A stretch of DNA of 64,000 bases from Gemmatimonadota bacterium (GTDB taxonomy: Bacteria; Gemmatimonadota; Gemmatimonadetes; Gemmatimonadales; GWC2-71-9): assembly GCA_040388535.1 (NCBI GenBank), contig JAZKBR010000001.1, forward strand, positions 606,821 to 670,820, written 5' to 3'. The first letter of the stretch is position 1, and the number at the start of each line of letters is the position of its first letter. The notes under the pieces were generated by a model. It ran no database searches and was not told where the DNA came from. It saw only the letters and a program-made list of their open reading frames with translations. This document shows positions 1 to 8,373 of this stretch, piece after piece. Position numbers and translations under genes: made by a program.

Positions 1-1
1 G

Positions 2-1099
2 AAGAACACCCTGCAACTCGACCTCAACGGAATCTTCCGCACGGCGAGCTCGGCCGATGCGAATCGACCCGACCTGGGCTGGACCGGAGCGCTCGTCCTC
101 CGCAACGCCGGCAAGCAACCGCTCACCTTCCGCGCTGATGCTGGTTCAGTGATCGCGCCGATGACCGCACGCGCCTATTCACCCCTCGAATCCGGACTGT
201 CGGCCTTCCTGCTTCGTCGCGACTACCGCGACTGGTTCGCCACGCGCGGCTGGGGACTCAGCGGCGAGTGGTCGCCGACCACGGCGCTCAGCGTCTCCGC
301 GGGAATGCACCAGTCACGCGAGCGCTCGGTCAGGGCGACCGATGCTTTCTCGGTGTTCCGCAGCGGTGAACCGTGGCGCGCCAATCCGCTCATCGACGAA
401 GGTCGCTTCCAGACCGCGAGCATCGGTCTGGGTTACGACACCCGCGACGACAAGCTCCATCCCACGTCCGGGTGGTGGCTGCGTGGCGAGCTTCGCCGGG
501 TCACCAGCGGCGAACTCACGCCGGCCTCATTGCCGACTGAAGTTCGCGGGACGATGCCGGTTAGCGGCTACCAGTCTGATCAGCTCGATTTCGATGCGCG
601 CTATTACCTGCGACTGAATCCGAAGAACGGCGTGCATATTCGCGCCGCAGGCGGTGGCTGGATTGGCGGGGATCCGTTGCTGGTCCAGCAGCGCCGCGCG
701 ATGGGCGGCGGCGACCCCATGGCAGGCTACGCATTCCGTTTCCTCAATTGTGACCGACGCCTTCGACCCGATGCGGCGGAGCCAGCGCTCTGTGATCGCG
801 ACCTGCTGCTGCAGGGTGAGTTCCGTCGAACGCTTGAGCTCAATTTCAACACCCGCGTTGGCGGCTATGCCTTCGGCATCCAGCGTGCCGATCTCGTGCT
901 GTTCGGCGATCTCGGTTCGGCGTGGCTTGCCGGAGCGGGGCGTGGTCAGGTGCCCAGCAACCGGATCCAGTCAATCGGTGAGTGGCGCAGCGACGTCGGC
1001 GCCGGATTTGACGCCGGGCATTTCGGCATCTACATCGCGAAGGCTATCGCCGACCCCGAACCTCTCCGAGTCCTGTTCCGCCTTCAGCGACGCTTCTGA
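2..1099 (+). CDS. Omp85/BamA-type surface antigen, C-terminal barrel (5' truncated by window)
   Basis: The frame is open from the first bases of the window, so the N-terminus (where POTRA domains would lie) is missing. The visible 366 or so residues look like the membrane beta-barrel of the Omp85/D15 surface-antigen superfamily: alternating amphipathic strands, the strand motif GYDTRDDKLHPTSGWWL typical of these barrels, an RAMGGGDPMAGY-like loop, and a terminal aromatic residue (RRF) as needed for BAM recognition. Such proteins insert or secrete proteins, or move lipids, in the outer membrane. It is followed 8 bp later by a small exported protein, suggesting co-transcription. The family is fairly sure; the exact role (BamA, TamA or patatin-linked) cannot be told without the N-terminus. 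Confidence 0.75.
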   Translation, partial: KNTLQLDLNGIFRTASSADANRPDLGWTGALVLRNAGKQPLTFRADAGSVIAPMTARAYSPLESGLSAFLLRRDYRDWFATRGWGLSGEWSPTTALSVSAGMHQSRERSVRATDAFSVFRSGEPWRANPLIDEGRFQTASIGLGYDTRDDKLHPTSGWWLRGELRRVTSGELTPASLPTEVRGTMPVSGYQSDQLDFDARYYLRLNPKNGVHIRAAGGGWIGGDPLLVQQRRAMGGGDPMAGYAFRFLNCDRRLRPDAAEPALCDRDLLLQGEFRRTLELNFNTRVGGYAFGIQRADLVLFGDLGSAWLAGAGRGQVPSNRIQSIGEWRSDVGAGFDAGHFGIYIAKAIADPEPLRVLFRLQRRF

Positions 1100-1107
1100 G
1101 CCTGCGC

Positions 1108-1725
1108 GTGCGCCGGTTCCTCCTCGCGGCCTGCTTGCTCGCTGGCGCCACTTCGGTGGTGTCCGCTCAGGCGCAGCCGGTGGTGGATGCCCGTCTGGGC
1201 CCAGACCGGAGCAACGGTCCGAATCCGGAATGGCGGGTCGCGAATCTCTTCGAAGAAGGGCGCTGGAAGGATGCTCTCGAGAGCGCGTACTCGATTCGGC
1301 TGGAGTGGCAGGTCAAGGCCTGGCGAAAGCGGACGATCGCCGATGCCAAGGGACCATCGCTCGCCTATTCGGTGATCATCCGGAAGCAGCCACTGCTCGA
1401 GGAATACCAGATGATCACCCAATCAGCCGGTCGACGCCCCGTCGAAAAGAGCTTCTCGACACTCGATTCGCTGAAGGTCGCTGTCAACGCCTTCGTGACC
1501 GTTCCGTTCCAGCTGAGCGAAGGCGGCAGCTGGTACTACGCGGTGCGCCTCGACATCAGCACGCTCGACGATGAAGAGCTCGCCAAGTTGCAGCGCTTCA
1601 TGAACGATCCCTCCACCGGTGATCCGATCGGTGGCGGCGCAGTCACCCGTGGCGTGATGCGCCTCTTCCTGCCGACCCAGACGCTGAACGAAAGCACGCC
1701 GACGTTCACGGTTCGACCGCGCTAG
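1108..1725 (+). CDS. Small exported protein, DUF4390-like
   Basis: A 205-residue protein with a clear Sec signal peptide (RRFLLAACLLAGATSVVSAQA, cleavage near residue 21-23), so periplasmic. The mature part carries a module running from a charged EEGRWKDALESAYSIRLEW stretch through YQMITQS to a WYYAVRLDIS strand and a short helix. This order resembles DUF4390 proteins, whose function is unknown. The start is GTG at 1108, 8 bp after the Omp85 stop, so the two are probably one transcript. The similarity is recognised by eye only; a plain exported hypothetical protein is the fallback call. Confidence 0.6.
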   Translation: MRRFLLAACLLAGATSVVSAQAQPVVDARLGPDRSNGPNPEWRVANLFEEGRWKDALESAYSIRLEWQVKAWRKRTIADAKGPSLAYSVIIRKQPLLEEYQMITQSAGRRPVEKSFSTLDSLKVAVNAFVTVPFQLSEGGSWYYAVRLDISTLDDEELAKLQRFMNDPSTGDPIGGGAVTRGVMRLFLPTQTLNESTPTFTVRPR

Positions 1726-1749
1726 ACGTTCGCCCGGGAGGCTTCGCCC

Positions 1750-2859
1750 ATGAGTTCCGCGCTGCGCTTCCTGCAACGCACCATTGCGATTGCCACCGCG
1801 GAGGATATTCCGGTGTGGCAGCAGTGGCACGACCTCTGGCGGTTCCATCGCCTCCTGGGAATGTCGCCCGGTGAGTTCGACCGCTACGACCTGTGGGATC
1901 GACGACGCCCACTCACGGAGCGGGTCGCCTATCTCTCTCACGCCGAACACCGCATCATCGAGAAGGCGGTCAATCCGGCCGATGCGGTCCGTGCACTCAA
2001 CGACAAGATTCTCACGACGCAGCGACTGGTGGCGGCGGGAATCCCGATGCCGAAGCTGCTCGGGGTCATCGGCGGCATGTCGGCCACGACTGGAGCGCCG
2101 ACGAGCGCGTCGATTGCGACCGCCCTCTCCGCTCTGGCCGCGGCGGCTAGCCCGGGCGGCATTGTCATCAAGCCGAATCGAGGACAGGGAGGTCACGGCG
2201 TCGAGGTCTTTCCCCGCACTGATCGGGCGGGCCTCGTACGGCCCGATGGCAGCGTGGTCTCCATCGCCGCCGTGGCAGCCATGCTCGCGAACCGGCCCGT
2301 GGCGCAATGGAAAGTCGAGGAGTGGCTGGCGCCTCACCCTGCCACGGCCCGGTTTGCGCCGGAATCGCTCGCGACGGTACGGATCCTGACCTTTCGGGCA
2401 CCCGACGGTCGCATCAATGTCGGTCCGGCCACGCTCAAGTTGCCGATCGATGCGAGTGGCGTCGACAATTTTGGCGCCGGCAATCTCGCGGCGCCACTCG
2501 ACCTGACAACCGGTCGCCTCGGTCCGGCAGTCCACGCCATCACCCGGGGCAAGGTTGTCGTGCACCCGCGCACGGGGGAACGAATCGAGGACGCAGTGCT
2601 GCCTCAGGTCGAGGCGCTGGTTCAGCTGGCCAGTGCCGCGGCCGAGGTCCTCAACGAGCTCACGATTCTCGGCTGGGATATCGCGCTGACCACCGACGGG
2701 CCGCGGGTGATCGAGGGCAATGCGTGGTGGAGCGAGTTGATCCTGCAGAAGCCGCATGGCCGCGGGATCGTGGCGGGGAGATTCGCCGAGTTACTGGAGG
2801 AGCACGGATTGGGGGAGCTGATCGAGAAACGCAGAAGCGAGATGAGAGATGAGAGATGA
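1750..2859 (+). CDS. Sugar-transfer-associated ATP-grasp protein
   Basis: A 369-residue ATP-grasp enzyme. The ATP-binding segment IVIKPNRGQGGHGVEVF (residues about 138-154) and the distal EGNAWWSELILQ loop fit the 'sugar-transfer associated ATP-grasp' family (PF14397), found near glycan genes and presumed to ligate an amine and a carboxylate on a sugar or lipid carrier; its substrate is unknown. The helical N-terminus (residues 20-80) is usual for the family. The last codons and the TGA stop lie inside the 7-bp direct-repeat array that starts at 2841, so the C-terminal MRDER tail is encoded by repeat DNA and may not be ancestral. Confidence 0.8.
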   Translation: MSSALRFLQRTIAIATAEDIPVWQQWHDLWRFHRLLGMSPGEFDRYDLWDRRRPLTERVAYLSHAEHRIIEKAVNPADAVRALNDKILTTQRLVAAGIPMPKLLGVIGGMSATTGAPTSASIATALSALAAAASPGGIVIKPNRGQGGHGVEVFPRTDRAGLVRPDGSVVSIAAVAAMLANRPVAQWKVEEWLAPHPATARFAPESLATVRILTFRAPDGRINVGPATLKLPIDASGVDNFGAGNLAAPLDLTTGRLGPAVHAITRGKVVVHPRTGERIEDAVLPQVEALVQLASAAAEVLNELTILGWDIALTTDGPRVIEGNAWWSELILQKPHGRGIVAGRFAELLEEHGLGELIEKRRSEMRDER

Positions 2860-3029
2860 GAGATGAGAGATGAGAGACTAGAGATGAGAGACTGGAGAAA
2901 GCGGGTGTCATCCTGAGCGAAGCCCGCGAAGCGGGCGGAGTCGAGGGAGCACAGTCTCGCCGTCGAGACCACCTCCCTTCTCTAGTCTCTAGTCTCTAGT
3001 CTCTAGTCTCTAGTCTCTAGTCTCTCTAG
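2841..3029. repeat. Composite repeat element: inverted 7-bp arrays around a GC hairpin
   Basis: The left array (2841-2895) is five copies of GATGAGA followed by GACTAGA, GATGAGA and a partial unit. The right array (2979-3029) is six copies of TCTCTAG plus a 9-bp variant; read on the minus strand it is repeated GACTAGA. Between them is a core with TCATCCTGAGCGAAG and the hairpin GCCCGC-GAA-GCGGGC (2922-2936). The core resembles a sequence dispersed between genes in many environmental genomes, whose spurious translation (FAGFAQDD) is familiar from databases. The arrays provide stop codons to both convergent neighbours. The element lies between two 3' ends, as expected for REP-like dispersed repeats. 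Confidence 0.8.
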
Positions 3030-3574
3030 GGGCTGAACGCCGCCAGCGCATCCTCACCATAAAATATCCGGATGTATTTCTGCTGCGCCGAGGAGAGGCG
3101 GCGGATCGCCCAGGAGAGGTGGACGAAGTGCGGTTCCATCGGCGGGCGCAGCGGGTGCATCCCGATTTCGTCGGGGAGATGGCTTCCCTTCCGGGTATTA
3201 CACGACGAGCAGGCGGTCACCACATTCTGCCACGCGTTGGTTCCCCCGCGTGACTGCGGAATCACATGGTCGCGGGTGAGGCATTCGCGCGTACGCAACT
3301 CCACACTCGGCCGCGCGCAGTACTGGCAGGTGTAGCCATCGCGGGCGAAGAGGAATGTGTTGGTGACCTGGCGACGGAAGCGGCGGGGAACATGCACGAA
3401 GCGGACGAGCCTGATGATCGCAGGTTTGGGCAACCGCAGGTGTTCGCTGCGTATCGGCTCGTGGCCATCCGCCTCGACGATTTCCGCCTTGCCTTCGATG
3501 ACAAGTCGGAGGGCCCGGCGCACCGGGACCATCGTGAGTGGTTCGAAAGAAGCATTGAGGGCGAGACAGCGCAC
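3026..3574 (-). CDS. HNH endonuclease family protein
   Basis: A 182-residue protein with a GTG start (RCLALNASFEPL is the usual N-terminus of this family). The HNH/zinc module is intact: CQYC (C83/C86), the RDHVIPQSRGG strand with H103, the NAWQN helix (N117), and CSSCNTRK (C122/C125). This is the common stand-alone bacterial HNH nuclease, often of unknown biological role; no restriction methylase, intein or intron accompanies it. Its TAG stop lies in the right-hand 7-bp array. The gene is convergent with the ATP-grasp gene and runs in the same direction as the amidohydrolase/PBP pair upstream. Confidence 0.88.
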   Translation of the reverse strand: MRCLALNASFEPLTMVPVRRALRLVIEGKAEIVEADGHEPIRSEHLRLPKPAIIRLVRFVHVPRRFRRQVTNTFLFARDGYTCQYCARPSVELRTRECLTRDHVIPQSRGGTNAWQNVVTACSSCNTRKGSHLPDEIGMHPLRPPMEPHFVHLSWAIRRLSSAQQKYIRIFYGEDALAAFSP

Positions 3575-3627
3575 CGTTCGAAGCTCCGGACGACGTTAAC
3601 TAGGGATACCTAGAACGGCGCCGTGAA

Positions 3628-4869
3628 TCAAGGCTGTCGGGGCTCGCCCGCGAGGTGCACCGCACGGCCCGCGAGCCAGGTGGCCGAAACGTCGGCAAGC
3701 GAGCTCGCCAGCACCCCCGCTTCGGGATCACCGCCTGCTGGTAAACGGATCGCCGTGAGGTCACCCCACTTCCCCACTTCGAGCGAACCGATTTCTGGTT
3801 CGAGTCCGAGCGCCTCGGCCCCACCCAGCGTAAGCGCGCGCAGTGCCGAGCTTGCATTCCACCCGGTGAGGCGCTGTGCGGCCCGTGCCTCGGCGAGGAG
3901 GTCGAGCGGTGCGACGCTCACCACCGAGTCGGTGCCGAGGCCGATGCGGAGGCCCCGGTCGAGGTAGCGCTGCATCGGGGCACCGAGCTGATGATGTCGG
4001 CGGTTGGAACGGGGACAGTGCGCCACGGCGCAGTCGTGCCGGCGCATCAGGTCGGCATCAGCATCGCTCACGTTGATGACGTGAATGCACAGCGTGCCGG
4101 GAGACAGCACGCCGTGTTCCTCGAGCCAGGCGATCGGGGAAATCGGCGATGCCGTTGGGCGGGCGATGCCACGGGCACGCCAGGAATCGGCGAAGGTGCC
4201 GCTGAAGTCGGCCAGCAACGCGCTCTCGGCCGGTGGCTCCGCGACGTGTACGGCAATGGGGAGTCCCTGGGCGCGGGCCAGTTCGGCGGCAGCCCGATAG
4301 AGCGGGCCACTCACCGTGTACGGCGCGTGGGGGGACACACCGAGCTGCACGCGGCCGGTTGCGAAGCGGCCGAGGCGTTCGAGATCGGCGCCGAAGCGAA
4401 TCATCGCCGGGCCGCAGTCGTCGGGATCGGGGCCGAACACTTCGTGATGCGCGACGCCACTGCCACCGACCGACGCGAGTGCTGCAATCACCTGACCGGT
4501 GCTGCCGGTGTCACAAATAGTCGTGACGCCGCCGCGCCAGCAATCGCGGATTCCCTGCTCCGCCGCAGCGAAGAAGGCATCGTCAGACCGCGTCGCCTTG
4601 AGGGCGATGAGGTGCTTGATCCACGACCAGAAGTCCTCGTCTTCGACCAGGCCTGCGAAGCCGGTGAGTTCGAGATGCGTGTGGGTGTTGACGAAACCAG
4701 GGAGGAGTGCTGCGCCGAGCAGATCGTGCTGTTCCATCTGCTCGGTGCGGGGGACGGAGCCGTTCGGGCCAACAGCAACGATCCGCCCCGCTTCATCCAG
4801 CAGCACCGCGCCATCAGCAATCGCCGGCCCGGCGATGGGCAGGAGCCACGGCGCGCTGAGCCGCAGCAT
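3628..4869 (-). CDS. Amidohydrolase of the MtaD/MqnX/guanine-deaminase group
   Basis: A 413-residue metal-dependent hydrolase of the amidohydrolase superfamily. Visible metal and catalytic residues: HTH (H63, H65), the SPHAPYTVS loop, H208 and E211 in VHVAEP, H263, and D314 in GTDS. The set H-x-H, H, E, H, D fits aminohydrolases that deaminate purine-like or aminofutalosine substrates (mtaD, mqnX, guaD); the exact substrate is not decided by sequence. The ATG at 4869 overlaps the PBP stop as TGATG, so the two are translationally coupled; a TTG one codon upstream is an alternative start. Cytoplasmic. Confidence 0.85.
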   Translation of the reverse strand: MLRLSAPWLLPIAGPAIADGAVLLDEAGRIVAVGPNGSVPRTEQMEQHDLLGAALLPGFVNTHTHLELTGFAGLVEDEDFWSWIKHLIALKATRSDDAFFAAAEQGIRDCWRGGVTTICDTGSTGQVIAALASVGGSGVAHHEVFGPDPDDCGPAMIRFGADLERLGRFATGRVQLGVSPHAPYTVSGPLYRAAAELARAQGLPIAVHVAEPPAESALLADFSGTFADSWRARGIARPTASPISPIAWLEEHGVLSPGTLCIHVINVSDADADLMRRHDCAVAHCPRSNRRHHQLGAPMQRYLDRGLRIGLGTDSVVSVAPLDLLAEARAAQRLTGWNASSALRALTLGGAEALGLEPEIGSLEVGKWGDLTAIRLPAGGDPEAGVLASSLADVSATWLAGRAVHLAGEPRQP

Positions 4870-7034
4870 CAAGGGCCGCCGCCCGGACGGAAGGGCGAGT
4901 GCACCGGACAGAATTCCTTGGGCGCCGTTCCCGGGGCGAAGTAGCGAATCTCCCGGGTATCCTCAGGACAGAATGGTGTAGCCCGGTAGCCGGTGGTCTT
5001 GTCGATCTCGACGGGAATCGCGGTCTGTTCCGGCTGCGACCAGTCGCCCGGCGCTTTCCGGCGCTGATAGATCTCGAGCATCATCTGCGTCCACGCCGGA
5101 GCGGCGAGCTTACCGCCCTGGGCACCCGCCATGATCTTGGTGGGGCGATCGAAGCCGATCCAGACGCCGGCCACGATGTCGCGGGTAAACCCGATGTACC
5201 AGACATCGTTGTAGTCGTTGGTGGTGCCGGTTTTTCCGCCTGCAGGGAGGGTGAAGCCCGCGCGGTAGACGGCCGAGTTGGCGGTGCCATTGGTGACGAC
5301 TCCACGCAGTTCTGTGGTCATCGTCCACGCGGTGTTGCCGTCGAGCACCTGATGGCTCCTCGGCTTCGGCTCCCAGAGCAGCTTGCCGTCCTTGTCTTCC
5401 ACCCGGAGAATCGGGTTGGGGTCCACCCGGCTGCCGAGATTGGCAAAGGTGGTGTAGGCCGCGATCATCTCGAGCGGCTTGACCGACGCCGAGCCGAGCA
5501 CGACCGAGGGCACCGCCTGAATGCGCGTGGTGAGCCCGAACTTCTGCGCCTCGGCACGCACGGCCTCGGGCCCGACCTTGAGCCCGACTCGCACCGCTAC
5601 GGAATTGATCGACCTGCGGAGCGCCTCGCGAATCGTCATGGGAGCGTTGGTGAACTTGCCGTCGTAGTTCTGCGGCTCCCAGTTCGGCTGGCCGTCGGGC
5701 ATCGGCACCGAGACCGGCTCGTCCATTTCGGTGTCATCGAAACTGCGTCCCGACTCGACGGCCGCGGAGTACATGATCGGCTTGAAGGTCGATCCGGGCT
5801 GACGCTCTGCTTGCACGATGCGATTGTACTTGGAGTCTTCGTAGTCGCGGCCGCCCACCATCGCGAGGATGTTGCCAGTGCGGGCCTCGAGCACGAGCAC
5901 GGCGCCCTGCAGGTAGGGCGTGTTGGAGCCGCCCTCGTCGCCGTCCTGGTGCTTCTCGTTGTAATCAGCGTAGGTCTGGTGGGTAAAGCGACCGAGCTGA
6001 CCGCTCTCGATCTTCTCGAGCTGGGCCTCGAGGGAGCGTTCGGCTGCGAGCTGGGCGTCGAGATCGAGCGTCGTGTAGATGCGGTAGCCGGCCTTGTAGA
6101 GATCACCACCGAAACGGGCAGTGAGGATCTGCCGCACGTATTCCACGAAGTACTGGGCGTGGGTATCGAAATCCGAACGCGAGGAGAGGGCGAGCGGATA
6201 CGACTTCCAGGTCTCCGCTTCCTCGCTGGTGATGCCACCATCGGTGTGCATCAGTTCGAGCACGACGTTGCGACGCTTGACCGCATAGTCCGGATGACGC
6301 CGGGGATTGTAGGTGCCCGGTGCCTTCGGGATCGCAGCCAGCATCGCAGCCTCGGCAATGTTCAGGTCGCGCGCCGACTTCCCGAAATAGCGCTGCGATG
6401 CCGACTCCACGCCGTACGCCCCGTTGCCCAGGAAGATCTGGTTGAGGTAGAGCTCGAGGATCTTCTCCTTGCTGTAGCGCTTCTCGATTTCCATCGCGAC
6501 GCGCGCCTCGCGAATCTTTCGCGCGATGCCGGAGAAGCCGCTGCGCTTGCTGCGATCGATCGACTCGGGAAAGAGATTACCCGCCAGCTGCATGGTGATG
6601 GTCGAGAACCCTTCCTTCGCGAACGACACGGCAAGGATGTTGTTCTTGATGGCGCCCAGCAGGCGAACCCAGTCGACACCGTGATGGTCGTAGAAGCGCT
6701 TGTCCTCGACCGCGATGAAGGCACTCGGAATGGTCGGCGACATCTCCTTCAGCCCGATGACCGTTCGCTTGATCAGGCCGAAGTCGGTGATCGGGCGCCC
6801 ATCGGCCGCGAAGACGCGCGAGGCCTGGTCGGGGTCGTACTGGGCGAGCGGGGCCAGCGATGGGCAGGCATCGGCACCGGCGCAGGCGCGAGTCCACGCG
6901 CCGATGATCGCCATCAGCGTGAAGGCCGTGCCGGCGAGGAGGACGAGTGCGATGCGACGACGCAGGGAGGAACGGCGCCACCCATCAGCGAAGGACTTCC
7001 GCCAGCGGGAGAGCCGCCCGGGCTTCTTGGGCAT
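4869..7034 (-). CDS. Class A penicillin-binding protein (PBP1A-like)
   Basis: A 721-residue bifunctional peptidoglycan synthase. An N-terminal basic stretch and one membrane anchor (residues 26-47) precede the GT51 transglycosylase domain, with E110 in [10 protein letters not shown] and the later [17 protein letters not shown] motif. The transpeptidase domain has S415-T-F-K418, S475-I-N477 and K601-T-G. It polymerises and cross-links glycan strands in the periplasm. The open frame extends upstream, but the ATG at 7034 leaves a 68-bp divergent spacer to tyrS and gives a normal N-terminus, so I chose it. The stop overlaps the amidohydrolase start. Confidence 0.93.
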   Translation of the reverse strand: MPKKPGRLSRWRKSFADGWRRSSLRRRIALVLLAGTAFTLMAIIGAWTRACAGADACPSLAPLAQYDPDQASRVFAADGRPITDFGLIKRTVIGLKEMSPTIPSAFIAVEDKRFYDHHGVDWVRLLGAIKNNILAVSFAKEGFSTITMQLAGNLFPESIDRSKRSGFSGIARKIREARVAMEIEKRYSKEKILELYLNQIFLGNGAYGVESASQRYFGKSARDLNIAEAAMLAAIPKAPGTYNPRRHPDYAVKRRNVVLELMHTDGGITSEEAETWKSYPLALSSRSDFDTHAQYFVEYVRQILTARFGGDLYKAGYRIYTTLDLDAQLAAERSLEAQLEKIESGQLGRFTHQTYADYNEKHQDGDEGGSNTPYLQGAVLVLEARTGNILAMVGGRDYEDSKYNRIVQAERQPGSTFKPIMYSAAVESGRSFDDTEMDEPVSVPMPDGQPNWEPQNYDGKFTNAPMTIREALRRSINSVAVRVGLKVGPEAVRAEAQKFGLTTRIQAVPSVVLGSASVKPLEMIAAYTTFANLGSRVDPNPILRVEDKDGKLLWEPKPRSHQVLDGNTAWTMTTELRGVVTNGTANSAVYRAGFTLPAGGKTGTTNDYNDVWYIGFTRDIVAGVWIGFDRPTKIMAGAQGGKLAAPAWTQMMLEIYQRRKAPGDWSQPEQTAIPVEIDKTTGYRATPFCPEDTREIRYFAPGTAPKEFCPVHSPFRPGGGP

Positions 7035-7102
7035 GGGGTGGAAGGTATTCGACCCGGGGACGGCTTGCACGTCCGGGCGCGCGTCGGGCATCTTGCCGTG
7101 CA

Positions 7103-8371
7103 ATGACCAACCTCCTTGAAGTCCTCCGTGCCCGGGGCATGGTCCACGATGCCACCCCCGACCTGGCCGATCGCCTCGGCCAGGGTCCCATTTCAGCGTA
7201 TATCGGTTTCGATCCGACGGCGGATTCACTCCACGTCGGCAACCTGGTCCCGGTCATGGCGCTGGCCTGGCTGCAGCGGCTGGGCGGCCGCCCGCTGGTG
7301 CTGGTCGGCGGGGGTACCGGGATGGTCGGCGACCCCTCCGGCAAGCGATCCGAACGGCCGATGCTTGCAACAGAGACGGTGACGGCGAACGCCGCCGCCA
7401 TCCGCACCCAACTGGCCCGATTCCTCGACTTCCATGAGGCGGCCGGCGGGGCCCGGATGGTCAACAATGCCGACTGGCTCACCGGGCTCGGGCTGCTCGA
7501 GTTCCTGCGCGACGCCGGCAAGCATTTCACCATCAACTACATGCTCCAGAAGGACGCGGTGAAGAGCCGGCTCGACAGCGGCATCTCGTTCACCGAGTTC
7601 GCCTACATGCTGGTGCAGGCGTACGACTTCGCCCATCTCGCGCGCACGGCTGGTTGTGAACTCCAGATGGGTGGCAGCGATCAGTGGGGCAACATCACCG
7701 CCGGCATCGAACTCGCCGCACGGCGGGACGGCGCCAAGCTGCACGCCCTGGTGCTGCCGCTGTTGACCACCGCCTCGGGCACCAAATTCGGCAAGAGTGA
7801 ACAGGGGAACATCTGGCTCGACCCGGCGAAGACTTCGCCTTACGCGTTTCATCAGTTCTGGCTGAACGTGGAAGATGCCGATGTCGGTCGGCTGCTTCGG
7901 TTCTTCACCTTCCTGGAGCTCGACGAGATCGAAGCGATCGTGCGCGACCACGGGGCCGACCCCGGGAAGCGACAGGCGCAGCGGCGGCTCGCCGACGAGG
8001 TGACCGGCCGGATCCACGGTGCGGATGCGGTGCGCCGCGTGGCGCTCGCCGCCGGGATCCTTTTCGGGAGTGGTGATCTCGCGGCGGCCGATGAGGCGAC
8101 ACTCGCGATGGTCACGGCCGAGGTTCCGACGCGGGCCCTCACCCGCGGCGCGCTTGATGCAGGTGTCGGGATTATCGACGCACTGGTGGAGTGCGGACTC
8201 GCGGCCTCGAAGGGTGAGGCACGGCGAGGACTCGATGGCGGCGGTTTCTCGGTGAATGGCGTGTCGGTGGATGCCGCGAGAATCGTCACCGGCGCCGATG
8301 CCCTCCAGGGCGGCGTCGTGCTGTTACGGAAGGGCAAGCGAAACTGGGCGGCGTTGCGATTGGAGGGGTAG
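7103..8371 (+). CDS. tyrS: Tyrosyl-tRNA synthetase
   Basis: A 422-residue class I aminoacyl-tRNA synthetase that charges tRNA-Tyr. The HIGH signature appears as HVGN in [10 protein letters not shown], the tyrosine-recognition segment is YMLVQAYDF with [11 protein letters not shown], the KMSKS loop is KFGKS, and an S4-like RNA-binding domain closes the C-terminus ([18 protein letters not shown]). Length and layout fit bacterial TyrS. The frame continues upstream, but the ATG at 7103 gives the usual N-terminus ([12 protein letters not shown]). It is divergent from the PBP gene, and its stop is 2 bp before the next plus-strand gene. Confidence 0.96.
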   Translation: MTNLLEVLRARGMVHDATPDLADRLGQGPISAYIGFDPTADSLHVGNLVPVMALAWLQRLGGRPLVLVGGGTGMVGDPSGKRSERPMLATETVTANAAAIRTQLARFLDFHEAAGGARMVNNADWLTGLGLLEFLRDAGKHFTINYMLQKDAVKSRLDSGISFTEFAYMLVQAYDFAHLARTAGCELQMGGSDQWGNITAGIELAARRDGAKLHALVLPLLTTASGTKFGKSEQGNIWLDPAKTSPYAFHQFWLNVEDADVGRLLRFFTFLELDEIEAIVRDHGADPGKRQAQRRLADEVTGRIHGADAVRRVALAAGILFGSGDLAAADEATLAMVTAEVPTRALTRGALDAGVGIIDALVECGLAASKGEARRGLDGGGFSVNGVSVDAARIVTGADALQGGVVLLRKGKRNWAALRLEG

Positions 8372-8373
8372 CT

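Noticed and set aside
3026-3574. Homing or defence endonuclease
   Set aside because: No intron, intein, methylase, CRISPR or toxin-antitoxin genes nearby; the short HNH protein is a common stand-alone type.
4899-7106. Long plus-strand open frame (735 codons) opposite the PBP gene
   Set aside because: It mirrors the codon periodicity of the PBP gene, has no recognisable domain and overlaps a gene with full catalytic motifs.
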